Shown: positions 8,018 to 16,567 of the stretch, in pieces
Layout: the number at the start of each line of letters is the position of its first letter
Position numbering within the stretch: the stretch's first letter is position 1
From: CAZMCH01 sp964564735
Lineage (GTDB): Bacteria > Poribacteria > DTPJ01
Direction of reading: 5' to 3'
DNA length: 29,293 nt
NCBI GenBank assembly: GCA_964564735.1
Contig: CAZMCH010000051.1
Coordinates: 1-29,293 of the forward strand
Position numbers and translations under genes: made by a program
The notes under the pieces: generated by a model
Told to the model about the DNA's origin: nothing
Seen by the model: the letters and a program-made list of their open reading frames with translations, nothing else
Database searches by the model: none

Positions 8018-9253
8018 ATGATCACCATAATAGATACGCTTGAATGTACAATACGTGAATTAAGACGAAGAAAAGCGCGCACAATAGCCAATATAATTGG
8101 TTACTTGCTTGCAGTATCTATTATGGTAATTATGATTAATGCTATCATATATTCAAGAAATACCTCAGATAGTATCTTGAACGCTACAGGAACTCATTTT
8201 ATCGCATCTGTTCCCGCAAATATTTCAACCTGTGAATTATGCACTAATAAAACACCAGAAAATAAAGATGAAGGTTTCATTGTCTATGGTGTTCCAACAA
8301 AAGTTATATCTACAAAATTTATAAACCAAGTCAAAAAAATTGAATATATAAAGGATGTTTCGCCTGCATTATTATATAGGATTAGAAGCAAAATAGACGG
8401 GCATATTTACACCATTAATGGTTTTGACCGAAATAATAGTGTCGCTGTCCAGACAACAACTTGTGCTGAAACAGATATAATAAAAGGTCGCTTTATGAAC
8501 CCAACGGAAAATGGTTCAGTAATACTGGAAGAAGCATATGCAAAACTACACAAAATCAATCCTGGTGATAAAATAGATGTTGCGGGAAATATATTTGAAG
8601 TTATTGGAATAATAAACCCTGGAATACGTCCTGCAAAAGCTGATATTTATATGCACTTTGACGAAGCAGAGCAAATCATAAATAGTCATCTTGGTTCTGT
8701 AAAACTTAATAGCGAAGCCAATGTAATTCTCGTTGAAACCGCAAGCTCAAAAGTTCAAAAAGAAGCAATGAGAGCAATGAAAGACATTATTCCTGAATTA
8801 GTTTTTTCTAGCTATGCTTGCTATCAACCAGCCTCACAAGTTATGGGAATAAATGAAACTTCCGCATGGTTAATTGCAGTTATAGTAGGTATTTTTACGA
8901 TGGCTTTATCCATAAAATCTCAATTATCATCGGTTATTGAACGAAGGCGAGATATTGGTATATTGAAGGCAATAGGTTGGGCTGATGGAAGTATTGTTTC
9001 GCAGATACTTATTGAATCTTTATTACAAGCCATTATTGGTGGATTTATCGGTTGTATAATTTCGGTAATTGTTCTAGTGCTTATTCCACCAAAAATTATA
9101 ATAGGACTAGATATTTCAGGTCATATAAATATATCGTTTTTAGTATTAATTGCTGGATTTCTTTTGTCATTACTTGGGGGAATCATTGCAGGCTTGATTC
9201 CCGCTTTTATCGCTTCTCGTCAAAAACCATCTGAATCACTACGGAGTCTTTAG
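8018..9253 (+). CDS. MacB/FtsX-type ABC transporter permease
   Basis: 411 residues in the MacB-like layout: one N-terminal transmembrane helix (about 22-45), a periplasmic MacB_PCD-type domain of roughly 230 residues, then three C-terminal helices forming the FtsX domain. The signature at the first helix of FtsX, VIERRRDIGILKAIGW, is clear. It should pair with the ATPase starting 2 bases downstream. Such transporters couple ATP hydrolysis to movement of the periplasmic domain and act on lipoproteins, peptides or envelope factors rather than by channel transport. A CELC motif (Cys72/Cys75) near the start of the periplasmic domain is notable next to a thioredoxin gene. Substrate unknown. Confidence 0.85.
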   Translation: MITIIDTLECTIRELRRRKARTIANIIGYLLAVSIMVIMINAIIYSRNTSDSILNATGTHFIASVPANISTCELCTNKTPENKDEGFIVYGVPTKVISTKFINQVKKIEYIKDVSPALLYRIRSKIDGHIYTINGFDRNNSVAVQTTTCAETDIIKGRFMNPTENGSVILEEAYAKLHKINPGDKIDVAGNIFEVIGIINPGIRPAKADIYMHFDEAEQIINSHLGSVKLNSEANVILVETASSKVQKEAMRAMKDIIPELVFSSYACYQPASQVMGINETSAWLIAVIVGIFTMALSIKSQLSSVIERRRDIGILKAIGWADGSIVSQILIESLLQAIIGGFIGCIISVIVLVLIPPKIIIGLDISGHINISFLVLIAGFLLSLLGGIIAGLIPAFIASRQKPSESLRSL

Positions 9254-9254
9254 G

Positions 9255-9941
9255 ATGTCGAAAAATGCTATTATAAAATGCGAAAATATAACAAAGAATT
9301 TTAAGGTTAAAAAAAGGGAAATTCAAATACTAAAAGGCATTAATCTGTCTGTTAATAAGGGCGAAATAATAGTTATCACAGGAAAAAGCGGGACAGGGAA
9401 ATCAACACTTCTAAATATATTAGGTGGACTTGAGTCTCAGACTTCTGGTAGTGTAATTTTTAATCAACAAATAATGGAAAACATGTCAAATGATGAACTG
9501 TCTGATTTAAGACGAAAAAATATAGGCATAATTTTTCAGAATTTCAATTTAATACCTACATGGACAGCTATAGAAAACGTAGAGTCCGCAGTTATGCACA
9601 TAGGTTTAAATAAATCAGCACGAATTCAGAAGGCAATTTCTTTACTCAATGAATTTGGTCTTGAAGATCGGCTTGATAATCTTCCTGCCGAACTTAGTAT
9701 TGGTCAGCAGCAACGAGTCGCTATCGCAAGGGCATTTATGAACGACCCTACACTTATTCTTGCAGATGAGCCTACTGGAGATGTTGATCCAGAAACCGCA
9801 CAGGTAATAATAGAAAGCCTTATAACTCCCGTTAAACAAAGGTCCGTTACATTAATTGTAGCAACACATGGGGTTTTTCCTTTTGATATTGCTAATCGTG
9901 TTTTTTTTATAGAAAATGGATCACTTATACCAAAAATTTAA
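9255..9941 (+). CDS. ABC transporter ATP-binding protein (LolD/MacB type)
   Basis: 228 residues, the usual size. Walker A GKSGTGKST (about 43-51), Q-loop in IIFQNFNLIPTWTAIENV, ABC signature LSIGQQQRVAIARA, Walker B LILADEPTGDVD and the switch histidine in VATHG are all intact, so it should be an active ATPase. The NFNLIPTWTAIENV stretch is typical of LolD/MacB-type ATPases, matching the FtsX-type permease encoded just upstream (2-base gap). No periplasmic adaptor or outer-membrane factor is encoded nearby. Confidence 0.92.
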   Translation: MSKNAIIKCENITKNFKVKKREIQILKGINLSVNKGEIIVITGKSGTGKSTLLNILGGLESQTSGSVIFNQQIMENMSNDELSDLRRKNIGIIFQNFNLIPTWTAIENVESAVMHIGLNKSARIQKAISLLNEFGLEDRLDNLPAELSIGQQQRVAIARAFMNDPTLILADEPTGDVDPETAQVIIESLITPVKQRSVTLIVATHGVFPFDIANRVFFIENGSLIPKI

Positions 9942-10052
9942 TTATAGACATAAATAATTCTATATTGTAAAATATCCAAACTAAATAATTTGATATAAAG
10001 CATAGTTTTTTATATGTTTTTTCTTTATGATATAATAAATGAGGTAAATAAA

Positions 10053-12215
10053 ATGGCACATAATATTTATACAATGCTAGAATATGATAGCCTTTTTGAC
10101 CTTGAATTATCTCCTGAATTATCAAAACTTCGTGATATAGCTTTGAAAAAAAAGGCATGGCATGGCATTCCAACTATGGCATTGATTGACGCAAAATCTT
10201 GGTCAAGTCGTGAGATTAACGAAGATTGGCTTATTTGGCGTGGAAGAAGGACTCAAGGGCGTTTGCGTGAAATGCCAATAGAGATATTTCCGGAAGAGAG
10301 AATTGTCGGCAGACCAGAAATGCGCCCACCTACGCCAGAAGAAAATCATAAAATAGGCGAATCTCAATCAGTTTTATCTCAAATCCCGCCATTCCCTGGT
10401 GGAGATGCAGGGCATTTTCATCCCGACTTTGAAAAAATATTTAATGTCGGTATTCAGGGTATACGTGATGAGATAAAATCAAGAATGGAAGCGACTGACG
10501 ACGAAGAAAAGCTCAATTTTTATAAAGCCTGTGATATGGCAATGCAGGGATTTTCCGATTATGTTATTAGAGTTGCTGGAAAATGTGATGAAATGGCTAA
10601 TGAATATTCTGAACATGCTGAATCACTTCGCAAGTTATCAGAGATTTGTCAAAATATATCACATGATCCGCCAAAAACTTTTTATGAAGCGATTCAATTG
10701 ATGTATTTAACTATTATCGCTCTATGGTTTGGTGAGGATCATGGATTGACTACTCCTGGTAGAATGGATCAAACTCTCCGACCGTTTTATGAAGCTGATA
10801 TTGCAGAAGGCAGAATAACATGGTTTGAAGCATTTGAACTAATATGCTATCTCTATATACAATTGAACATGATATTATTTCCCGGCTCTGCTGAATCTGT
10901 CATGGTAGGTGGTCGTGATAAAAATGGTGATGACATTACAAATGACCTAACTTATCTTTGCTTAGCGTCAAGAATGGCAACAAAGCTTGTCTATCCAACA
11001 GTCGGGCTTGCATGGCATGAAGGAACTCCACAGGAATTGACAGATTTTTCATGTAAGATGATTAGGACAGGTATCGGCGACCCTGCTTTCTTTAATGATG
11101 AGATTATCTCACAAGGGTTAAGAGATCATGGCGTTAGCTATGAAGACTCTTTTAATTATATGAATTCCACATGCGTTGAAATCAAAGTCTGTGGTGCATC
11201 TCACATGTGGGTTACTGCGCCATATTTCAACTGCCCAAAAGCATTGCTTGAAGTTATGGATATGATCGCTGATGGCAGTATAAAAGAGCCAGAAAACTAT
11301 GATGAGTTAAAACAGCATGTCAAAAATCGCATTGCAGAGACCGTCAGAGGCGCCGCCGAAAGCCTTGATAGAACATGGAAACAAAGAGCGATAACGGGAT
11401 GTTTCCCATTGGCAAGCTGTCTGATAAGCGATTGTCTTGAAAAGGGGATGGACTTTGATCGTGGCGGTGCAAGATATAATTGGGTAGAAAACTCATTTGT
11501 CGGGCTTGCAAATCTCGTTGATAGTATGGTTGTAATAAAGGAGCTTATTTATCAGGCAAAGGAAATGAGTATCCTTGAATTGAGAGAAATACTCAAAGCC
11601 AATTATGAAGGGCATGAGGATTTCCGCCAGCGTATCCGTAATCGTTTTCCTGCATACGGGAACGACCATGAGGAAGTTGACACTATGGCGGTTGAATGGG
11701 CGCATTTCCTTGAGGAAACAACAGAATCCAATATAGTCGGTCTTCATCCTTACGTGCCGGGATTCTTCTGCTGGATTATCCACGAGGCTTTTGGTTCTGG
11801 AACAGGCGCAACTCCTGATGGGCGAAAAGCGGGATTTCCGTTGGCTGATGGTGCAGGCGCATCTCAGGGACGTGAAAAATCAGGACCTACTGCGTCTATA
11901 CTCTCAACGACAAAGTGGAATCATAGGAAAGTTATCGGCGGGCTTGTGCAGAATATCAGATTTTCAAAGAATGCTCTAAAATCCGAGCAGGATTTGAGGG
12001 CTTTGGCGAATCTTATTGAAACTTATCTCAGGCGTGGTGGATTTGAGATTCAAGTTAATGTTCTAAGTGCAGACATGCTCAAAGATGCTCAAGAACATCC
12101 AGAAAACTATCCTGATCTACTCGTTAGGGTTGCTGGATATTCGGATTACTTTGTCCATCTCAATCCCAACATGCAATCGGAAGTTATCGCAAGAACCGAA
12201 CATGAGTTTATTTAA
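10053..12215 (+). CDS. Glycyl radical enzyme (pyruvate formate-lyase family, eliminase-like)
   Basis: 720 residues, within the range for the family. The C-terminal glycine radical motif RVAGYSDYFVHL places the radical on Gly695, and the Cys loop reads NSTCVEIK with thiyl Cys374 and Glu376. The Cys-x-Glu arrangement is that of glycerol/diol dehydratases, choline TMA-lyase and relatives, not of pyruvate formate-lyase (Cys-Cys). The usual Gly before the Cys is Thr here, and KVCGASHMW follows, so the subclass is unclear. ATG 10053 is preferred, with GAGGT (10041-10045) 7 bases upstream; an earlier ATG at 10014 has no ribosome site. No radical SAM activase is adjacent on either side, so activation must come from elsewhere. 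The enzyme would work only without oxygen. Confidence 0.88.
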   Translation: MAHNIYTMLEYDSLFDLELSPELSKLRDIALKKKAWHGIPTMALIDAKSWSSREINEDWLIWRGRRTQGRLREMPIEIFPEERIVGRPEMRPPTPEENHKIGESQSVLSQIPPFPGGDAGHFHPDFEKIFNVGIQGIRDEIKSRMEATDDEEKLNFYKACDMAMQGFSDYVIRVAGKCDEMANEYSEHAESLRKLSEICQNISHDPPKTFYEAIQLMYLTIIALWFGEDHGLTTPGRMDQTLRPFYEADIAEGRITWFEAFELICYLYIQLNMILFPGSAESVMVGGRDKNGDDITNDLTYLCLASRMATKLVYPTVGLAWHEGTPQELTDFSCKMIRTGIGDPAFFNDEIISQGLRDHGVSYEDSFNYMNSTCVEIKVCGASHMWVTAPYFNCPKALLEVMDMIADGSIKEPENYDELKQHVKNRIAETVRGAAESLDRTWKQRAITGCFPLASCLISDCLEKGMDFDRGGARYNWVENSFVGLANLVDSMVVIKELIYQAKEMSILELREILKANYEGHEDFRQRIRNRFPAYGNDHEEVDTMAVEWAHFLEETTESNIVGLHPYVPGFFCWIIHEAFGSGTGATPDGRKAGFPLADGAGASQGREKSGPTASILSTTKWNHRKVIGGLVQNIRFSKNALKSEQDLRALANLIETYLRRGGFEIQVNVLSADMLKDAQEHPENYPDLLVRVAGYSDYFVHLNPNMQSEVIARTEHEFI

Positions 12216-12223
12216 TTTTATTG

Positions 12224-12290
12224 TGTCATGTTGAGCGAAGCGAAGCATCTCAATTGATTATGAGATTTTTCGCTATCGCTCAAAACGACT
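12224..12290. repeat. Dispersed inverted repeat (GAGCGAAGCGAA type)
   Basis: Left arm 12224-12252 (TGTCATGTTGAGCG... ATCTCA) and right arm 12261-12289 (TGAGATTTTTCGCT... ACGAC) pair imperfectly over about 29 bases. The sequence resembles the intergenic repeats seen in many environmental genomes that read TGTCATxxTGAGCGAAGCGAAG. It lies between two convergent genes and may serve as a bidirectional terminator. A half copy occurs at 15740-15767. Confidence 0.6.
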
Positions 12291-12299
12291 TTTTTCTAA

Positions 12300-12917
12300 T
12301 CACGTCAACATCTTCTCCGGCAGATGCGATACACGATTAAGAAATCTTATTCGCCAATGATCGTCTATGTGATCAACTCGGCTGATACACCCGTTATATT
12401 GGCTAAATCTGGTCTTCCCATCATAAACCTTTTCTATAAGCGAACCCATAAACACCGAGCCAAAATGACCGTGAGTAACAACCAATATCCTTGTTTCTGG
12501 ATTTGGATGTCTTTGAAGTAACCATTCAGTAATCCTGCAAGCCCTTCTATAGACTTCACTTGCAGTTTCGCTTTTTGGCGCCCAACCATCTTCTTTTATG
12601 CTTGGATCAAGTATAGCGTGGGGAAACGCCTTCTGCATTTCCGATCTACTCACATCAGGTTCGCCTCCACTAAATCCTGTTTCTGAAAAGTCGGGATGAA
12701 CATAAGGCTTTATATGAAGTTTTTCATATAATATCGTTGCTGTCTGGAGTGCGCGCTCCAATGGACTGCAATAAAGGGCGTCAAAATGTTCTTTTGATAG
12801 CACTTTCCCAGCACGGCTAATTTGTTTTTGACCCAATGGAGTAAGCGGGACATTATGAAATCGGCTTTCGCCTGAATTATTTAATGATTGTCCATGTCTA
12901 ATAAGATATAGTTTCAT
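12300..12917 (-). CDS. Histidine phosphatase family protein (phosphoglycerate mutase-like)
   Basis: 205 residues. Begins MKLYLIRHGQSLNN, with the RHG catalytic motif of the histidine phosphatase superfamily (phospho-histidine at residue 8). A second block CSPLERALQTA holds the conserved arginine, and VVTHGHFG has the second catalytic histidine. It hydrolyses phosphate esters; the substrate cannot be told and could be a sugar or nucleotide phosphate. ATG 12917 is chosen because it gives the family N-terminus and starts 4 bases after the stop of the upstream membrane protein; the ATG at 12941 would overlap that gene. The two genes probably form an operon. It ends against the dispersed repeat shared with the convergent glycyl radical enzyme gene. 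Confidence 0.87.
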   Translation of the reverse strand: MKLYLIRHGQSLNNSGESRFHNVPLTPLGQKQISRAGKVLSKEHFDALYCSPLERALQTATILYEKLHIKPYVHPDFSETGFSGGEPDVSRSEMQKAFPHAILDPSIKEDGWAPKSETASEVYRRACRITEWLLQRHPNPETRILVVTHGHFGSVFMGSLIEKVYDGKTRFSQYNGCISRVDHIDDHWRIRFLNRVSHLPEKMLT

Positions 12918-12921
12918 TTTC

Positions 12922-14847
12922 TTAGAATATCCAAAAGGCATACATTCTTCTTTGGAGAATTACGCTTAGCGCGCTCCAAAAACTACCAATAGCATATTCG
13001 CCCAATATGACTCCAAGAAAGAAGGGTGATGCACGTCTTAGTGCCTTTAATCCGCCAAATTTCATAATTATTGACTTAATTAACCACCCTAAAAATATCG
13101 TGAACCAAATATAATCAACGCCAAAATTCATAGAAATTGCATATCCAACAGGATGAAATGGCCACCAGAGAAATTTCATTCGCATTATCGATAAAAACGT
13201 TGTAAATGCACCACCTATAATCATAAAATTTATTGCACCAACATCAATTTCTTTCATAAAATTAATGCGTGACATCAATATATTCAAACTTTCCCATGAA
13301 AAACCAGAACCGGGCGCATCTGGCGCGCGATATAGCATGTGGAGTTCCGCCCAAAATGATGATAATATGCCAAAAAAAGTGCCAAAAAGTGTCGCATAAA
13401 CAACAGTTCGTGGATGGATACCAACTCTTTGAGAAATCTTAAAGCCTTCTAATTGCTGAGGCATTGCATGGTTGCGGTATGTCCTGTTAAAAAACCAAAA
13501 ATAGTGCGTCATGGGAAGCAGATTACTTATTCCTAATCTTCTCGCCCCGAATACATTTGTCATCATTTGACCTGCGTTCATACCTGTTAGTTCATGTGTT
13601 GGAGGACCTAATTCAGCACGCATTCTTGTTATTGCAATTGATATTGCATAATATAGGAAAAAGAAAAGCAGAATAACCCAAAGGCTCATTCCCATCTTTA
13701 AGCAGAAAAACACGATAAAAATAATGCCAACAATCAATCCAATAGTTGAAAATCTATAGCTAAAAGGTTCTCCTTTATCATCAGCCTTCATCTTTACGAC
13801 TTGCCATAGATGCCTTCTCGCAAGATATATCGCCAAACCAAATAAGACCATAAATGCACCTGCTGATTGCTCAGATAGATACGGGAATCTTGCAACGGAC
13901 GTCATGCTCAAAAATCCACCAAGCGAAGGACCAACTGCACTAGCAAATATCAACTGCATTTTCCTAAATAGATAGAAAAACCAAGTCGCAAATGACAAAT
14001 CAAGGGGCATAAAGAAAGATAATGCAATTGAAAATGGGTAAAATGAAACGGGAGTCCAGCCAATAGCATTCCAGGGTTTTTCATTGAAGTATCTGCCTAT
14101 ATCATGCAGTTTTACGGGGATATTTGGCACAGCGGGAACAAGGAAAGATATTCCATTTAGTATATTTATAAATGCGGCGACAAGGAAACCGATCCAGAAT
14201 ATTCTTTCTTTGAAAAGGCTTGATCTTTCTGACTCAACAACAGCAAGGGGAACTTGGACAATTGGATATGCCAGCTTTTCATTTTCAGTCCATTGCTTTC
14301 GGAAAACTGAGTTTATACAGAGCATCACCCAATATAAAGCAAAGATAAATGCACCCCACCATGCAATAGGCGAAAACCATGCTTTGAGGTTATCGTAATC
14401 GTATATTGAAGCTTCACCTTCATAAAAATCAACCAAAGGCTTTTTATCATTGATGGTAAGCCATCTAGGTATATGTTCTGAAAATAAATCTTTCCATTCA
14501 TTTTCAGGGGTAGCATACCAGTATATATGCGATATTGATGGAACGAGAATTTGTATAAGATCATGAGAAGCCACTGAAGATGACATAACAACAGATACAT
14601 ATATAAAAAGTAATTCGCCTTCAGATAAATGGAAAGCCTTGAAACGCCTAAGAAGAAAACTTATGATTGCAACAACCAAAAGGCTAAAGACAGGATTCTG
14701 AAATAGCGAAATACAAGTAGGGTGTCCGGAATACCAGACAATTTCAACCTGAATGATCCAGTAGCAGTTAAGAGGAATAAGTATAAGTGAAATCAATAAT
14801 GATCTTAATGTAATAAATTTTTGTTTCTTATTATCCCATTTTTCCAA
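12922..14847 (-). CDS. Large polytopic membrane protein, DUF6785/DUF6784-like
   Basis: 641 residues with about 14 hydrophobic segments. The order of motifs (an early FLLRRFKAFHLSEGELLFIY, NEKLAYPIVQVPLA in the middle, RAELGPPTHELTGMNAGQMM and late WWPFHPVGYAIS) matches what I recall of the DUF6785/DUF6784 family, which resembles oligopeptide transporters (OPT) in general layout. Function is unknown; transport is likely. The start is TTG 14847, supported by CGGAG with 8 bases spacing; no in-frame ATG lies near. It is the first gene of an operon with the histidine phosphatase, preceded by the terminator of the secreted-protein gene upstream. Family assignment is from memory of the pattern. Confidence 0.7.
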   Translation of the reverse strand: MEKWDNKKQKFITLRSLLISLILIPLNCYWIIQVEIVWYSGHPTCISLFQNPVFSLLVVAIISFLLRRFKAFHLSEGELLFIYVSVVMSSSVASHDLIQILVPSISHIYWYATPENEWKDLFSEHIPRWLTINDKKPLVDFYEGEASIYDYDNLKAWFSPIAWWGAFIFALYWVMLCINSVFRKQWTENEKLAYPIVQVPLAVVESERSSLFKERIFWIGFLVAAFINILNGISFLVPAVPNIPVKLHDIGRYFNEKPWNAIGWTPVSFYPFSIALSFFMPLDLSFATWFFYLFRKMQLIFASAVGPSLGGFLSMTSVARFPYLSEQSAGAFMVLFGLAIYLARRHLWQVVKMKADDKGEPFSYRFSTIGLIVGIIFIVFFCLKMGMSLWVILLFFFLYYAISIAITRMRAELGPPTHELTGMNAGQMMTNVFGARRLGISNLLPMTHYFWFFNRTYRNHAMPQQLEGFKISQRVGIHPRTVVYATLFGTFFGILSSFWAELHMLYRAPDAPGSGFSWESLNILMSRINFMKEIDVGAINFMIIGGAFTTFLSIMRMKFLWWPFHPVGYAISMNFGVDYIWFTIFLGWLIKSIIMKFGGLKALRRASPFFLGVILGEYAIGSFWSALSVILQRRMYAFWIF

Positions 14848-14874
14848 AACAAATACTCCGAAATTAGTAAAAAA

Positions 14875-14908
14875 AAGCCCGTTAAGAAGAAAATAGCTTA
14901 ACGGGCTT
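14875..14908 (-). terminator. Intrinsic terminator of secreted paralog 1
   Basis: 12-base perfect stem AAGCCCGTTAAG / CTTAACGGGCTT with a 10-base loop. On the minus strand it is followed by a run of T. It lies 26 bases after the stop of the gene at 14935-15549. Confidence 0.88.
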
Positions 14909-14934
14909 ATAAAAAGAACCCTTTTTGTGATAAA

Positions 14935-15549
14935 CTAGCGTTTTATATCGCCCCATGTAACGGTTGCTTTGCCTGATGGCTCAACGGCGGTTCTCCATTC
15001 GTCTTCTTTTGTGTGAAGAACGATGAAATCATAATAGCCAGCGTTTCCATCCCAGGGGGTTAGGGCTAAACCTGTCAGTTTCCAGCCTTTTGCAAAATCT
15101 TTTGTAAGGTCACGAGTATAGAATTTCCAATCTTTTGGAATTTCTTTCTCAAGCTGGATACCGGGCCAGTTTGTAACATTTACTCCACTGAAATACCTGT
15201 AAGCCCAGCTGCCATCATAAGCCATCTGGATCATTATACCGGTTCCGCCATCTTTTTTCCATGCAAAGGACATGAAAGGAGTTTCATCAATTGGGAAATT
15301 CCAACCGTCCATTTTATTATTATAAGATTGTGATGGTGTGCAAGATACAGATGATTTGCCCATGAATTTCTCTTTTGTAACGATTTCAACCTTACTGCCT
15401 GCGTCATGGCTCCCAAAGCCTTCGACATATTTGCCTTTGCTGGCTTCTGACGCTGCATTTTCGTCAAATATAATGACTACTTTTGCAAATGTCGCAGGCA
15501 CAATGATAAGCAAAGCAATAACCATTACGATAGCTAATAGCGATTTCAT
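14935..15549 (-). CDS. Secreted protein of unknown function, tandem paralog 1
   Basis: 204 residues. A clear signal peptide (hydrophobic residues 4-20, cleavage likely after TFA) precedes a compact, probably beta-rich domain. I do not recognise the family. Conserved in all four neighbours: FDEN near the mature N-terminus, GSHDAGS, GKSSV, SYNN, the centre FAWKKDGGTGIMIQMAYDG, RYFSGVNVTNWPGIQL, LTGLALTPWDG and YYD. The many aromatic and Gly/Asn residues recall carbohydrate-binding beta-sandwiches, but no known signature is seen. The protein ends in SGKATVTWGDIKR, a tail shared with the other paralogs and the nearby sugar dehydrogenase. AAAGGAG precedes ATG 15549, and a hairpin in the leader (15573-15596) and a terminator downstream suggest it is a single transcription unit. 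Confidence 0.75.
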   Translation of the reverse strand: MKSLLAIVMVIALLIIVPATFAKVVIIFDENAASEASKGKYVEGFGSHDAGSKVEIVTKEKFMGKSSVSCTPSQSYNNKMDGWNFPIDETPFMSFAWKKDGGTGIMIQMAYDGSWAYRYFSGVNVTNWPGIQLEKEIPKDWKFYTRDLTKDFAKGWKLTGLALTPWDGNAGYYDFIVLHTKEDEWRTAVEPSGKATVTWGDIKR

Positions 15550-15572
15550 ACATGAATCTCCTTTGGATTTAA

Positions 15573-15596
15573 GAGAGTTCCATAACAGAACCTCTC
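15573..15596 (-). promoter_or_regulatory. 5' UTR hairpin of paralog 1
   Basis: GAGAG-TTC / GAA-CTCTC with one bulged C, just upstream of the ribosome site. A -10-like TATAAT (minus strand) lies at 15636-15641 inside ATTATGTTATAATT, a context shared with the promoter of paralog 4. Confidence 0.45.
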
Positions 15597-15739
15597 ACTC
15601 ATTAAGTTATTAAAGACTAAATAAACTAATTATCAATTATAACATAATGATTTATTAAAATCCATAAAAATTATATTGACTTTGGCACATTTTGCATGAA
15701 TATAGAAAAATTTTTTATATGATTTAAAAACATCATAAA

Positions 15740-15767
15740 GAGATTTTTCGCTTTGCCCAAAATGACA
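15740..15767. repeat. Half copy of the dispersed inverted repeat
   Basis: GAGATTTTTCGCTTTGCCCA followed by AAATGACA matches the right arm of the element at 12224-12290. The matching left arm is absent. The rest of 15661-15840 shows no gene. Confidence 0.5.
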
Positions 15768-15840
15768 GAGAAATGTTACCATAAATAAAGTGAAGGAACT
15801 TATTGTGTTAATACAAAAAATATAAATTCCTAGACAATAA

Positions 15841-15868
15841 AAAAGCCCGTTAAATTTAACGGGCTTTT
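15841..15868 (-). terminator. Palindromic terminator of paralog 2
   Basis: A perfect 28-base palindrome: AAAAGCCCGTTAAA and its complement with no true loop apart from the central AT pairs. It lies 15 bases after the paralog 2 stop. A-rich sequence upstream on the plus strand gives the T run on the minus strand. Confidence 0.88.
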
Positions 15869-15883
15869 AAGAAAAAACAAAAA

Positions 15884-16501
15884 CTAACGGGTCTTTATAT
15901 CGCCCCATGTAGCGGCTGTTTTGCCTGATGGTGCAACAAAAGTTTTGCCTTCGTCCTCTGTGGTTGAAAGTACAATATAATCATAATATCCTGCATTACC
16001 ATCCCAAGGAGTTAGAGCTAAACCAGTTAGATGCCAACCTGCTGCGAAATCAACGGTAAGATTACGGGTATAGACTTTCCAATCTGCTGGAATAGTATCT
16101 TCCAATTGAATTCCTGGCCAATTTGTAACGTTGACACCGCTGAAATATCTATAAGCCCAGTTGCCATCATAAGCCATCTGGATCATTATACCAGTGCCAC
16201 CATCTTTTTTCCATGCAAAGGTCATCCATGGTGTTTCATCAATTGCAACGTTCCAACCTTCCATTTTGTTGTTATATGACTGTGATGGTGTGCAAGATAC
16301 AGATGATTTGCCCATGAATTTTTGTGCTGTTGATATTTCAACAACGCTACCAGCATCATGGCTACCGAATCCTTCAACAAATTTACCAGCGCTGAGTTCT
16401 GTGGCAGCGTTTTCATCAAATACAACTACGACCTTACCGAAAGCAACAGGAGCCATAACTAGCAAAGCTATGACAATAGCGATAGAAGTGAATAGTTTCA
16501 T
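15884..16501 (-). CDS. Secreted protein of unknown function, tandem paralog 2
   Basis: 205 residues, the closest relative of paralog 1: the whole central block WKKDGGTGIMIQMAYDG and GVNVTNWPGIQL is the same, with differences mainly in the signal peptide and surface segments. Signal peptide with probable cleavage after AFG or nearby, then KVVVVFDENAATE. The C-terminal tail is SGKTAATWGDIKTR. AAAGGAG stands 9 bases before ATG 16501 and a hairpin (16531-16555) stands before that. Only 66 bases separate it from paralog 3 upstream and no terminator is visible there, so paralogs 3 and 2 may share a transcript ending at the palindrome 15841-15868. Confidence 0.75.
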   Translation of the reverse strand: MKLFTSIAIVIALLVMAPVAFGKVVVVFDENAATELSAGKFVEGFGSHDAGSVVEISTAQKFMGKSSVSCTPSQSYNNKMEGWNVAIDETPWMTFAWKKDGGTGIMIQMAYDGNWAYRYFSGVNVTNWPGIQLEDTIPADWKVYTRNLTVDFAAGWHLTGLALTPWDGNAGYYDYIVLSTTEDEGKTFVAPSGKTAATWGDIKTR

Positions 16502-16530
16502 TATAAGAAACTCCTTTCAAAATTGTTTTT

Positions 16531-16555
16531 GTGAAATCATATAAATGATTCTCAC
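16531..16555 (-). promoter_or_regulatory. Hairpin between paralogs 3 and 2
   Basis: GTGAAATCA / TGATTCTCAC pair with one bulge and a TATAAA loop, just upstream of the paralog 2 ribosome site. It lacks a T tract on the minus strand, so a stabilising or processing role is more likely than termination. Confidence 0.5.
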
Positions 16556-16567
16556 AATAAATAGTAG

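Noticed and set aside
16502..16567. Terminator between paralogs 3 and 2
   Set aside because: The hairpin there is bulged and lacks a T tract on the minus strand; read-through is more likely.
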